Origin: Bromus sterilis
Taxonomy: Eukaryota > Streptophyta > Magnoliopsida > Poales > Poaceae
Length of the DNA: 64,000 nt
Direction: 5' to 3'
NCBI GenBank assembly: GCA_950022295.1
Contig: OX465600.1
Coordinates: 8,618,001 to 8,682,000 of the forward strand
Every line of letters starts with the position of its first letter. The first letter of the stretch is position 1. The notes below the pieces were generated by a model. The model was not told where the DNA came from. It saw only the letters and a program-made list of their open reading frames with translations, and did not search any database. The position numbers and the translations under genes are program-made. Shown here in pieces: positions 11,280-22,948 of the stretch.

Positions 11280-11529
11280 TAGATTTTTTATGTTAGGTGG
11301 ATGGCTTCATTTGATTGTTGATGTGCTTAGGATGCATGTCAAGAAAAATCACGTAGTGGAAGGTTTCTATTTAAATATTTATGTTCAATTTTTTTGCATT
11401 GAAATAGTAATCTTTGAAATCTTCAAGGAATGGTTAATTGCTTTTTAAAAGGAATAATAAAGTGATTGCTTTTTTTTAGGGAACAAATGGACTTCTTTAT
11501 ATAACCAAAAAAAACTTTGTTCTCCTTAA
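11280..11529. repeat. Duplicated promoter-like segment, copy 2, first half
   Basis: Counterpart of 10320-10620. It is interrupted after CTTTGTTCTCCTTAA by the Helitron at 11530 and resumes after the MITE at 12379. Confidence 0.7.
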
Positions 11530-12105
11530 TCTACTATTCTTAAGAAGTTGATCCCCACTACTATCAATTCTCTCTACATGCACACTATCCATATCATCAT
11601 GCATGCCACATCAATTCTCTCTACATGCATACTATCCACCTCATCATGCATGTCACATCAATTCTCTCTACATGCATACTATCCACCTCATCATGCATGC
11701 CACATTAGCGTCTAATTCCTCAAGCAATCTACAAAAAATAATTACTAGCTATTATCTCTAAATGCGCACTATCCACCTCATCATGCATGACATATCAGCT
11801 TTCAATCTTTTATATCTAAATAGCTAGCACCCACTAAGTATTTTGTAAGACATGCAACTATGTCACATCATCACTCCATTAAGCTTTAGAAATTAATTGC
11901 ATGCGTGCATGTGTCTTTCATACACAAGTTTATTATTCCATACTTTTGTGAGTTTTTTTATCTTCATACCCATAATTTAGTGCACATATGATGTGACGAA
12001 ACATATGCAACATACGATTAAGTTTTAATATTCATGTTCATACAAGCAAATTTCATTAAAATTTAATGCAACCAATTCTCGCGGCAATGCGTGGGTGTCA
12101 ACTAG
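11530..12105 (+). mobile_element. Helitron, non-autonomous, 576 bp
   Basis: Begins TCTACTATTCTTAAG after A (11529) and ends ...GTCAACTAG before T (12106). The 3' region has the short CGCGGCAATGCGTGG stem-loop typical of grass Helitrons. The duplicated segment at 10320-10784 shows the same site without the insertion (CTCCTTAGCTAAG), which confirms the termini. It carries a 47-bp minisatellite and no gene. Confidence 0.88.
11563..11703. repeat. 47-bp minisatellite, three units
   Basis: Units begin at 11563, 11610 and 11657 with ATCAATTCTCTCTACATGC and contain CACTATCCA and CATCATGCATG. It lies inside the Helitron near its 5' end. A fourth degenerate piece follows around 11755-11790. Confidence 0.85.
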
Positions 12106-12113
12106 TTAGCTAA

Positions 12114-12378
12114 GGCTGCCCGTAATGGGAGTATCATAGTTAGTATCATAGATGCCAACTAGACAATTTTGATGAGGCGGCAAGCAATTTAATGAGAAAA
12201 AAGAGGGTGTAGTATCATATTATGATACCGTATCATATTAAATGCAATAATACTATGTGTCTTGCATGACAATAAATAATAGTACTTATGATACCACTAT
12301 ATAATACTATGCATTACGGAAGTAGTATCATGCAGTAATATCATATGCATGATACCAACTTATGATACTCGACCAGCA
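12114..12378. mobile_element. TAA-target MITE (GTATCATA family)
   Basis: Inverted ends GGCTGCCCGTAATGGGAGTA and TATGATACTCGACCAGCA, with TAA duplicated at 12111-12113 and 12379-12381, as in Tourist/PIF-Harbinger MITEs. Copy 1 of the duplicated promoter has the single-TAA empty site (GCTAAGTTCC). The same family is found at 40191-40760. Confidence 0.88.
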
Positions 12379-12841
12379 TAAGTTTCACTGTGATCTCTCA
12401 TGTCTTTTGCATTCCGTTGGGCCCTTGTTGCCAGGCTCAGTTTCTTGGTACTACCAGTGAGTGTACTGTACAGTCACTTCCATCGGCCAGACCCACATCG
12501 AAGGCGAGGGGACGTCGTCCCTTCCGTTTCAATTGATTGCTGCAACAACTAAAGCGCATATCGTTCCGCCTTCTTCCACTCGTCGCCTCCCAGTCTCTCC
12601 ACTCTCTACACCTAGCCGCCGGCCTGCATCCCTAGTCCACATGTGGCAGTATCTTGTTCCTCGCCGCCTTGCCGGCAAGCTGGCGGCATGGAACCGAGTC
12701 ACACCACCGCCTTGCCGGCAAGTTGGCATCCTCGAGCAAAAGCTTCCGTATGCATCGGGTGGCGGAGTCCGGCGGCTTTAGTCGAGCGGCGCTCCGATAT
12801 CGAGTTGGATAAGGGCAGCGGGCACGCCCAGTACGCCGGGG
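12379..12841. promoter_or_regulatory. Promoter and 5' region of the helicase gene
   Basis: The first 180 bp are the second half of the duplicated segment (copy 2). CT-rich sequence and GC-rich leader follow. An ATG at 12750 is out of frame with the conserved exon 1 peptide, so the true start cannot be fixed. The short palindromic sequence GCCTTGCCGGCAAG occurs twice (near 12668 and 12709). Confidence 0.4.
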
Positions 12842-15800
12842 CTGGAGGAGACCGAGTTCTCGTGGGAGCTCCGAGATCTGCTGAACAAGGACCTGTACAA
12901 GGACGAGGCGAGTTCTTCTTTTTCATTCCTTTTGATTTCCAGCTACCCTAGATCTCATTCCTCCCACCGGTTCTTCCAACCATTGTTTTCTTCTGATCCA
13001 TTTCTTAACCCCCTATTTGCAATTTTGCATGCTAATCTCTAACTACGTCCATCAGATGAAGAAAATCCCAGCGACATTCACTTCAGTAGATGACTACACG
13101 GAATCATTCATGGTGCCGCTGATGGAAGAAACCCGCGCCGATGTCTTCTCCGCGCTGGAAGCCATCGAGCACGCGCCGGCGGCTCGGGTGGTCCGGATCC
13201 AGGAGGCGTCAGAGTGGTCATGTTTCAATGTGTGGTTTCAAGAAGCAGCTTGCTATTCCCCAAAGGACGACGACGTGCTCTTGTTGACGCGCCAGAAACC
13301 GACGCAGCTGTCGGACTTGGAGGAGCAGCCGTGCGCCATAGCTATCGGTAGATGCAAGACAGAAACCAAAAATGTCATAGAGCTGTTCTCAGGTGAGCTG
13401 CCCCTCAAACAACACCGCGGCAGAGAAGAAGTGATCGCGCCGCCTCTTTTCGCCTTCTTCTTGATCAATGACAAGACTTCCAAGCGTATAAAGTATGCAC
13501 TGGATCTGCACACCAGGGTCCTCCGGGACATTAGCCTCATCGATAAGATTGCCGAGTATGCTCCAAGGGTATGTCAATAGGCTACTCCAATTTTTCAGCT
13601 ATCTTACTTTCCATATGGTTTTCATCTTGAGAAATTCACCCAGATCAATAGGATCCATAAGTTGATTGGGAGGCAATTTAATTTTCATTTCAGAGTGTGG
13701 GATAGACCCCTTCTTGGAGTTGGAGGTAGTAGGCCATTAGTAGTGACTCAATATAGACTAATTTGTGCTTTGTAACCAAGATTGCGGACAAAACATAATC
13801 CACAAATGTTTAATAAAAGAAAGGTAAGCAACCATCGGGAATTGTTGTGCGCATTCGGATGCTAATACGATTATTTGTGTATTGCGAAACATGAGGGAGA
13901 TCCATGGGCCATGATGAGTTGTGTTCTTCCTTATATGTTGTGAAATTAGTAATACTATTATGAATGTACATTTATTTATCTTACATATTCAAGTTATGAT
14001 TCAAATACATTTTCCTAGCATGGCATGTGTGTAATTTATGTTCTTTACGTATGTATCTTGCATCGACAAATGTGAATAAACATAACATTGATTATGCCTT
14101 ATGCATAAAAAATGAGATACCCACCGCTAAAAGCTTGCACGCCAGGTTGGTTTAGGGAAGAAGTAGGTGAGGCAAACTTTACCCATGCACTATGCAATGC
14201 TTAAATGCTGTGGCGTATCATGACATTTACATTATAGATAAATTCTAATGATGTCATTTGTAACTTGCATATCTGATATATGATTGTCTTGAGTTGAGAC
14301 CATTTCTGTAGTAGACGATGTGCCCCTCAACTACGAGATGTTTGTGCCTTTGTGGTGACTTGGCAATCCTTTTGGTTTTGTCGGCGCACAGTCTCTCATA
14401 TGTGCTCACCATGATAGTGTGTTCATAGAGGAGAGCGTAATGCATAAAGATAAATTGTTATCATTACAATGCAAATTTCGTTGTCATTACTTACAAAAGT
14501 CAAAATTGGATATTTAGTATACAGAAAATAGAGGGGAGAATCTTGTAAAAATTCCTTGTATGCTTACTATAATTAGAATGTTATGTGTGGGCAGATGTCC
14601 CCTTGATGAATGAATCACTATACGATGCAAATTGGAGTTTCAAAGAGCTCTTTCATATTGAGTTCCTTTCTAGCTAGCAAATACTCTTGATCACTAATAA
14701 GTATGTTACTCCCTCCGTTTTAAATTATTTGGAGTCTATCTTGTCCTAACTGAAACTTCTTTAAGTTGACAAAGTCTATAGAGAAAAAAGATATCAACAT
14801 GTACAACACCAATTTAGATTTGTTAGGTTCATATATAATCGTGCACGTGTGTGTGGATCAGTATTACCATGTTTCTCTATAAGGAAGTTTTCAGAACGAA
14901 TTTAAAATTCCAAATATTTGGAAAATTAGTTCCATGAGGAAGTAGTAGTACTACTATAGTATACAATATACTCACTTATGTATGCATTTCCCTGTTCTAA
15001 TGACAGGTTAGCCAGGAGTGCAACTCGTTGTTGCCAGAACTACTAGAAGCCCCAGATAAAGCGCTTGATGATGACCTCAAGCAATTCAAGCTCAACGCAT
15101 CACAACACAAGGCGGTAGTAGACTGTGTTTCAGCAATGGGAACAGAATCAAAAGACATGTCGTATTGGGTGCGCTTGATCTGGGGACCTCCTGGAACAGG
15201 GAAAACCAAGACCATCGTTTCTCTCTTATGGTCCATGATGATGAAAAACCACAGGACACTGGCTTGCGCACCAACCAATATCGCGGTCCTCGAGGTCGCC
15301 TCTCGTCTCCTCGGTCTCCTCGATGGCAGACACTTCTCCCGGGCTGATGTTGTGTTGCTCGGCAAGAACGATTGGATTGGCGTGGATGGAGACCTCGAAG
15401 AGATGTTTCTGGACCAACGTCTTTCCCGACTCAACTGTACAGACTGGAGTACCGATGTGAGCTCCATGGTAGGCCTGCTTGAGAAACCCTTGACTGAGCA
15501 TTCCTCCTATATTCGGAGTGTCAGGACAGGGATCATGGATTGTGCGTGGAAGATGGACGGCATGGGGGAGCTCGAGAGGAAGAGCATGCGACAAGAACAA
15601 GAGAATGTGAAACTGAAGGACTTCTTCATAGATAGATATGTATTCTACGAGGAATGCCTAAGGAACTGCATAGAAACTTACTGCGACGACCTCCCCCGGT
15701 GCACTAAGTCCGCGGAGATCTTTCGTTTAGTGGATGAGCTCCTGCACGCACTTGAAGAGCTTGGGGAACTCATGCAGTCCGATCCGAAACGGCTGACACG

Positions 15801-17197
15801 GAAGCTCTTCTTCAAAAACTCAGTGGGATGGCCAGAGTTTATGGAAGCAAAAGCCCTGTGCCTTGACAAGTTGAAGCAGCTGCCGGAGAACTTTGGCCTT
15901 CTGAGACCTGACGAGAAATTCGAAGAGTACATACTGAACAATGCCAAAGTCATACTTTGCACTACTTGCAGCTCGTACCATCTGAGCCAGCCCCGTAAGA
16001 TTCTAAAATTTCAGCCGCTCGATCTCCTTGTCGTTGATGAGGCAGCGCAACTGAGGGAGTGTGAGCTACTGATACCTCTACAGACCGGTATCCGCCGTGC
16101 TGTTCTTATCGGCGATGAACGCCAGCTGCCGGCTCTGGTCAAAAGCAAGGTGATCTTACAAGTTGAAGATGATGTTGCTTCTTTTTACCTTTCTTCTTTT
16201 ACAAGCCAATCCTGGTGTAACAAATAATACTTGCAAGTTGAATTATGTTTCCTTCATTGTTGCAGCTTAGCGCAGAGGCTAATTTTGGCAGGAGTTTGTT
16301 TGAGAGGCTTGTTTCACTGGGACACCCTAAGCACCTTCTTGACGTGCAGTGCAGGATGCACCCAGAAATAAGCAAGTTTCCCCTATTGAAGTTTTACCAG
16401 AGCAAGGTGGCAGACGGCCCCAACGTCCTTTGTAGGGATTACGAGAGGAAGCTCCTGGCCGGCCCAATGTACGGCCCTTACTCCTTCATCGACATCCACG
16501 ATGGGAGGGAAACCAAGTGTGACAAGAGCCTGAGCAACACCGCGGAAGTTGCCGCGGTTACCCGAATAGTGCAGAGATTGTTCAAAGGTGCCTGAGCAGT
16601 CAGTCGATAGATACATCTATCATCAGTTATACGTCTCGATTGATCATTTGATCTTAATATCCTCTTCTGTGCAGAGTCAGCTGGTACTGCAAGGAAGCTC
16701 AGTGTGGGCGTAGTGTCGCCGTACAAGGCCCAAGTCAATGCCATCCAGGAGAAGCTTGAAATGCTGGAGCACGAGCTGTGCAGCGGCGATTATTTCTCTG
16801 TCAAGGTTCGTACCGTGGACGGGTTCCAAGGTGCTGAGGAAGATGTCATCGTCTTCTCTTCCGTGCGGAGCAACATCGACGGTATCATTGGATTCCTCCC
16901 CCGACTCGGGACGCACCAACGTGGCGCTGACACGGGCGAAGTGAGTGACGAACAGCTTGGGACATGCATCCATTGTCTTGCAACTGTAAAGAGCTAACTG
17001 AATGTCTGAATGTTGTGTTATGTTCTTCTCACAGGCACTGCCTCTGGATTCTAGGCAACTCGGCTACATTGTCGAGCAGCCATACAATCTGGGAAGAGAT
17101 AGTGGCTGACGCAAAGGCAAGAGGGTGCTTCTATGATGCCAATGATGACAAAGACCTCGCGGCGGCAATACGTGACGCCGGTCGCGCAACTTCCTAG
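12842..17197 (+). pseudogene. SEN1/UPF1-type superfamily 1 helicase gene, damaged
   Basis: Likely exons are 12842-12907, 13056-13568, 15007-16149, 16266-16587, 16675-16940 and 17035-17197. Family features in order: FSWELRDLLNKDLYKDE leader, KKIPATF, PL.EETRAD, Walker A GPPGTGKTKT (about 15184-15213), CAPTNIAVLEVASRL, Walker B-type VVDEAAQ, GDERQLPALV, QCRMHPEISKFP, VVSPYKAQ, VRTVDGFQGAEEDVI, TNVALTRAKHCLWILGN and the normal C-terminal DDKDLAAAI. This is an RNA/DNA helicase of the SEN1/MAA3-like grass family, presumably nuclear. Defects: the exon 1 frame has a stop at 12779-12781 and no ATG before the conserved peptide; intron 1 would use a GC donor (12908-12909); and an extra C in the run 16898-16902 shifts frame just before the TNVALTRAK motif. 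Either a young pseudogene or two assembly errors; all other exons are intact and splice in phase. Confidence 0.75.
14709..14942. mobile_element. Stowaway-like MITE in helicase intron 2
   Basis: The left end is CTCCCTCCGTTTTAAATTAT with TA at 14707-14708. The right end is degenerate (CCAAATATTTGGAA...GAGGAAG, TA at 14943-14944). It lies wholly within the 1.4 kb intron between 13568 and 15007. Confidence 0.65.
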
Positions 17198-17429
17198 TAT
17201 CGGCGGGTCATGATCTTCGGAATGGATGGGTGGATTGATCCCTAGTGCTTGTTATTTTGAGAACAAACTAATTGACGAACAGATGCACGGGCTTAATATG
17301 TTCCATCTGTTAGCTTTATGATTATTGTCATATATGAAAGATGCCTATCGTCACCACTACTGTTTCTTCCCTGCGGAGAGGAAATAGCCAATAACTATCA
17401 CATTTGAGATGTCCCTGTCTGGACTCTTG

Positions 17430-17767
17430 AGTCATCTGGAGTCTTCTCTGTGAAATCTTTCTACAACATGATTAATTTTGATGGTGTGGAATGTCAGCTT
17501 AAAGATCGTATATGGAAAATTCTGGTTCCACCTAAGTTGCATGTTTTCCTTTGGCTTGCTGTTTACAACAAAGTGCTGACTAGAGACAATTTGCCAAAGA
17601 GGAGGCCTGTTGATGACCTCTCTTGTGTCTTTTGTGTTGAACCTGAAACAGTGCAACATCTCTTCTTTGACTGTGTTGTTGCAAAGTTTCTTTGGTCTTG
17701 TGCCTCTGATTGCTTTGGAACTCCCTTTGTTCTCTGTTTTGATCATTTGTGTGAGGATTGGGGATAA
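17430..17767 (+). pseudogene. LINE fragment, zinc-binding reverse transcriptase (zf-RVT) domain
   Basis: The frame reads KSFYNMINFDG, IWKILVPPKLHVFLWLAVYNKVLTRDNLPKR, CVFCVEPETVQHLFFDC and AKFLWS: the zf-RVT module at the end of plant non-LTR polyproteins, with its conserved W-KI-vPPK, C-x2-C and HLFF-C residues. No reverse transcriptase precedes it, and the frame stops at 17767. The following 400 bp up to about 18200 look like a LINE 3' tail but were not assigned firmly. Confidence 0.8.
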
Positions 17768-18470
17768 GAAAACTGCTATATATGACATGGTTTGTACTGC
17801 TTGATCCTTGTGGAGATGGTGAGCTTCCTACACCAATGGACGGTGTTGTGCGACACCCAACAATCAAGGCTGATAGTGCGGTGTCTGCTCCTCGTGGATC
17901 GGCGCCTGTGGAGAACTTCTGAGTATTGCTTGGCGATGATTCTTCCGAGGGGGGCGACGGTGGAGGATAGGCGTTAATTTCTGATCTCCAAAGGCTTCCT
18001 TGTAGACTGATGTATCCACTGTTGTTTTCCTTTTTGTCTGCAATGTGTAATAGGCGTAGTGTTAGCAGCTGGTGCTGAGATTGCTGCTTAAACTAAACCT
18101 GTACTGGAAAATGTATGTTGGATGTTGTTGGCTTCATCAATAAAAATGGTGGAGCCTGGGGGAGACCCATTTCTTTCAACAACAAAAAAACAATCACATT
18201 TGAGGTGACAATTAAAAAAACTATTACAATTGTGAGATCTGATGAAAACATACCACTTTGTGGTAATTATTTGCAAATAGCTACCAGTTCGTGTAACACT
18301 TGTGCTGCGGTATACCTCCTAAACACATCGACAACTTAGATTTTTTTTTCCTGAGTTTATCGACAACTGAGGTCGGTGCATACCAATTCATAACAAAGGT
18401 TATGATGATCAACACAATGCCACACTGTCCGCGAGGATTCGCACGCTCCGTCCGTTAATGGAGGAGTAAG
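17768..18470. other. Probable LINE 3' tail and unassigned sequence
   Basis: Non-coding sequence follows the zf-RVT domain. It ends in CTTCATCAATAAAAATGG and A-rich stretches around 18180-18220, compatible with a LINE 3' end. The rest is unassigned. Confidence 0.35.
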
Positions 18471-18474
18471 ACCA

Positions 18475-19025
18475 ACTCTAGCAGATACGCCATAAGTTGA
18501 AACGCCAAATTCATTTTGCGGGTCGCCGCAAACGAAAATGCAACACGAAATTCCACGGGGCAGAACTAATGCGCTAAATTAATACAACATATTTACATTT
18601 TTTAAACTAAAATTTTCCCACGATAAAAACCCCATCGGAACATCGCCGGAGTTTACAAAAGACGAAAAACAACAACTTAGTCTAATCACCGGAGGTCACT
18701 GAAAATCACCGGTAGGTCACCACCTCACTTCTTTGCCCGGCGGTACATGTAGTAGTCAAAGGTGGAGGTCTTGGTCTTCAAGACCTCCGCCAGTTCCAGC
18801 TCATCCTCAGCGGTCGCAAAGCGCTCGACTATGCCTTCCTCACCGACGTCCACTGGTTTTTTTCCGGCGAGGAGTTCCCTTCCGTCATCCAGTGACGATG
18901 CGGGTACAACTAGAGGGCTCGTCCGACACATGGAAGCACACGCACCCTCTCTGTCCCATGCGAAATAGGGCACCGCGGGCGCGGGCTTGCGCTGAGCGCA
19001 TGGGAGCGATCAGTGTCGGGGGGCA
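18475..19025. mobile_element. Terminal part of a DNA transposon with gene-like fragment
   Basis: It starts CCAACTCTAGCAGATACGCC, a terminus shared with the element starting at 56654, which suggests a DNA transposon end. A minus-strand frame (18725-18973, ending FDYYMYRRAKK) is open for 82 codons, but I do not recognise it. Confidence 0.4.
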
Positions 19026-19969
19026 GTGAGCGGGGCGGCAGGAGCTGCCCGCCTCGTGGTCGTTCCGGCTCCGCTTGGCCGACGGAGGCCCGAAACGACA
19101 ACCATGGTAGCTGCACTCGCCGAGTGGCATTGCAATTGCTCGTCGTAATTTGGATTGAAAGCGGTGGCGAAGAAATGGGATGCGGCGGAAGGGAGGTGAA
19201 CGAATGCGAGACAATAATAACAGCACACTTCACTGGTTCCTATGGTGAAGATGTTGCTACCCATCTTACCAACTTTGTTGATCTTTGTGATATGCAGAAT
19301 ATAAAATAAATCTGATGTTGTAAAGTTAAAATCTTTTTCGTTCTCATTATGTGGTAAAGTTAAAGAATGATTTCTATCCTTGCGTACAAATAGTATTGAT
19401 TCTTGAATTAAGGTAAGAATGAATTTACTGATAAATATTGTCCTCATGCTAAATTTACCATCAAGCACATGTTTCCCGCCAGACCTGCTGATGTCATGTT
19501 CAAACTTATTGTTTTTTTGTAGCAGTGGAAGTCGCTCGTTAGTCAGCATCACCTGGACGCCAACGAGATGTTCATTGTGAAGGTGAAGGCAACAACGATT
19601 TCCTTGGCACCTTATGCCACCTCATGATCTGCCTTCCCTCAAGAATTGCTCCTATCGATCTCTGTGGTGGCTGTCTCTTTTTCTTGCTTGTCCTTCGTTT
19701 CACTTAGTGGTCTGTACTAATACTTATTGCCTTGTTGGGCACGTGGTTAAGCCATATTTTCCTGTTATTGCTGTGTCGGCAGTTGTATGACCGTACTCTG
19801 TTTGTTGAATTCCGTCATGGATTTATTAATTTAAAGTCTGCCATTATGGCCTTTGCTTTGAAAAATAAACCTTAAAGGTTACTTTAAGAAAATTGTTGCT
19901 ATCCTACATACCTTTGCATTAGGGACAACAACTACCTAGTTGAGAGGTAGCAAACTTTTTTCAAGGACG
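19026..19969. repeat. 944-bp tandem duplication, unit 1
   Basis: Each unit begins GTGAGCGGGGC(G/T)GCAGGAGCT and ends in GTTGAGAGGTAGCAA(A/G)CTTTTTT. It joins a GC-rich piece (minus-strand reading MPLGEC.YHGC), a Gypsy gag-like fragment reading GSYGEDVATHLTNFVDLCD (around 19228-19290), and a LINE-like tail (TTTATTAATTTAAAGTC, near 19823). Both units carry substitutions and small indels and are not coding. Confidence 0.85.
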
Positions 19970-20923
19970 GTGAGCGGGGCTGCAGGAGCTTCCCACCTCG
20001 TGGTCGTTCCGACTCCGCTTGGCCGGCGGAGGCCCGTACCGGCAACCATGGTAGTTGCACTCGCCGAGCGGCATTGCAATTGCTCGTCGTAGTTTGGATT
20101 GAAAGCGGTGGCGAGGAAATGGGATGCGGCGGATGGGAGGGGAACGAATGCAAGATAATAATAACAACACACTTCGCTGGTTCCTATGGTGAAGATGTTG
20201 CTACCCATCTTAACAATTTCGTCGATCTTTGTGATATGCAAAATATAAAAAAGAAGATTTTGATGTTGTAAAGTTAAAATCTTTTTCGTTCTCATTACGT
20301 GCTAAAGTTAAAGAATGATTTCTATCTTTGCGTACAAATAGTATTGATTCTTTAATTAAGTGTAAGAATGCATTTACTGATAAATATTTTCCTCATGCTA
20401 AATTTACCATCAAGCACACATTGCCCGCCAGACCTGTTGATGTCTTGTTCAAACTTATTGTTTTCTAGCAGTGGAAGCCGCTTGTTAGGCAGCAGTACCT
20501 GGACGCCAAAGAGATGTTCATTGCGAAGGTGAAGGAAACAACGATTTACTTGGCACCTTATGCTACCTCATGATGTGCCTTCCCTCAAGAATTGCTCCTA
20601 TCAATCTCTGTGGTGGTTGTCTCTTTTTCTTGCTTGTCCTACCTTTCACTTAGTGGTCTGTACTAATACTTATTTCCTTGTTGGGCACGTGGTTAGGCCA
20701 TATGTCTTTGTTATTGCTGCGTCGGCAGCTGTATGGCCGTGTACTCTGTTTGTTGAACTTCGCTCATGACTTTATTAATTTAAAGTCGGGCCTTATGGCC
20801 CCTGCTCTGAAAAATAAACCTTAAAGGTTACTTACTTTAAGAAAATTTTCGCTATCCTACAAACCTTTGCATTAGGGCCAACAACTACCTAGTTGAGAGG
20901 TAGCAAGCTTTTTTCTAGGACCG
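19970..20923. repeat. 944-bp tandem duplication, unit 2
   Basis: Direct repeat of 19026-19969 with scattered substitutions and indels. It contains the same GC-rich start, gag-like FAGSYGEDVATHLNNFVDLC and LINE-like tail, and abuts the Gypsy primer-site-like sequence at 20924. Confidence 0.85.
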
Positions 20924-22440
20924 TTGTCGGGGAGTTTGAGAGAAGTGACAAGAGGCAAGAGTCTTACACTTCTTTACCTTACTGTCTTGTTATCTATATT
21001 TCTTAGTTAATTCTTATTACTTATTATCTTGCTTTCATACTATCTTAAAAACTTTAAAAACACCAAAATAATTAAATTACAACAAGTGTTACTTTTTTTT
21101 ATGCTTAGAAACATGTCTACTTCAGCTAAAGACACCAAACTTTGTGAATTAGATGATGCCCCACACGTTGTTGCGGATTTTTTTGCAAAATATTTCAGTG
21201 AAAATGTTTGGTTAAATGAAGCATGTATATTTGAAACAATAAATTTTAAAATAATATATGGATTTAATATAAATATCATAATAAAATAAAATTCCCATGC
21301 ATGCATGTTGCTTGTGGGTTTTTATTATGCATAGTGGCATATTAAGGTGGACCTTTCTCATGCATGTTGGATGATGAGGTGGCATGCTTGCATGTTGAGA
21401 GAAATATTCTAGTGGAGGGTGATGTGGCATGCATGATGAGGTGGAGTGTGTGCATGTTGAGAGAATTGGTAGTAGTGGGGAACAACTTCTTAACAATGTA
21501 AGATTCGCCATTATTAATAACAATGCTTTCATTAGTACACCAATTGCTTCACCGACCACTAGTGTTGAGTCTTATGAAATCAATCCCACTTTATCAAATT
21601 TGCTAATGACAACACATTTCATTGTTCCTATGTTGAAGATGTTGCTACCCATCTTAACAATTTTGTTGGTCTTTGTGATATGCAAAATATAAAAAAATAG
21701 ATGCTAATGTGGTAAAGTTAAAACCTTTTTTGTTCTCATTATGTGGTAAAGCTAAAGAATGATTTTTATTTTTGCCTAATAGTAGTATTGATTTTTGAAT
21801 TAAGTGTAAGAATGCTTTTATTGATAAATATATCCTTCTGCTAAAATCAGTTTACTAAGGAATCTTATCATAAACTTTAAACAACTTGAGCATGTAGCCC
21901 AAGTTTGGGAGAGATTAAAATCGATGACTAAGGATTATCCTACACACAATTTAAGTAAATGTATGATTATACAAAATTTTTGCATAACTATATGTTCAGA
22001 ATTCTTGTATACTCAGCTTCATATGCTACTTTTATGGCTCCAACTTTATGAAATTCCACCAAATTTTTGGATGAAATCACATGTACACCCAATGACATAC
22101 CGATAGAACCTCAACAAGTAAGAAATTGCTTCTATGCTTGATTCTAAACAATCTTCTAGTGATGTTTAAGATGTTTCTCTTGCCACACTTATTAAACAAA
22201 ATAATGAACAAGTGAACATTAACTTCATTAACAGAAACAACTTCGCTAATAATGCCTATAAAAAACAATTTCGGTGGTAATACTAACTATGCTAGACTTT
22301 ACCCCCGAGACAACTTTGAAAATTCTCATGATAATAAAAGTGTTTACCCTGAATTATAAATTTTTATTAAGGGCTTTATTTCCATTCGAAAAGATTTCAG
22401 TGGTACGGTTAGCAATAAGTTGCATAGACTAAACAATGCT
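20924..22440 (+). mobile_element. Degenerate Gypsy (Athila-like) retrotransposon, leader and gag
   Basis: GGACCGTTGTCGGGGAG at 20926 resembles the sequence just after the primer binding site of Athila-type elements. After an untranslated leader, gag-like text resumes in broken frames: VEDVATHLNNFVGLCDMQN (21625-21690) and EHVAQVWERLKSMTKDYPTHNL (21890-21950), the WERFK...PHH gag motif. Many stops and frameshifts are present and no LTR or pol was seen. A Helitron (21149-21503) interrupts it. Confidence 0.7.
21149..21503 (-). mobile_element. Helitron, non-autonomous, 355 bp, minus strand
   Basis: On the minus strand it starts TCTTACATTGTTAAGAAGTT at 21503 (preceded by A) and ends ...GGGGCATCATCTAA at 21149 (followed by T), with the CCGCAACAACGTGTGGGG stem region near the end. 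Its 5' end matches the family at 11530-12105. It splits the Gypsy relic. Confidence 0.82.
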
Positions 22441-22948
22441 TAATCGTAAATTTACTTTTTCGTTTATTGTTGTATGTATGTATCTTCATTATACCATTTA
22501 CTGGTTTTTTTGATAATTATAGTCTTTGATGTATTACTCTCGAAAAAAATATAGTCTTTTGATGTAAAAATAATAATCAGTTGGTTGTTTTATTGGTACT
22601 GCCCTAAAGATGACTTTGGGGGCCATGGCGGCCTCCCTCCTCTTCCACGGGGCGGCGCAGACAGTTGTTTACTACGTCGACAGAGCGCCGCGGTGAACCA
22701 ACCGGCAAAAGTTCCTTCCTCCCCCAACGTGAGTGAACTCAAAACTTACCGCGTGGAGTGGATCCCATTCCCAGCTGCTGCTGCCAATAGATAGATCGGG
22801 GGGAATCAAACCAGTCGCGGCCGCAGTCAAGCAACACGCCAAGGCGAAGCTGCGTGCCTGCCGCCCCGCCCCGCGCCGCGCCGTCCCGCGCGAGATCTGC
22901 GAAACATTCTCGCGAGATCTCGTCGGGCCGGCGTCCTCCCCGCCGGCG
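22441..22948 (+). promoter_or_regulatory. Promoter and 5' leader of the GAUT gene
   Basis: AT-rich until about 22610, then a GC-rich leader running to the start codon at 22949. An inverted TCTCGCGAGATCTCG-type palindrome (CATTCTCGCGAGATCTCG, 22905-22922) lies 30 bp before the ATG. No clear TATA box was identified. Confidence 0.45.

Noticed and set aside
11563..11703. Regular repeats resembling a CRISPR-like array
   Set aside because: The repeat units are directly tandem without variable spacers, and the DNA is plant nuclear; it is a minisatellite in a Helitron.
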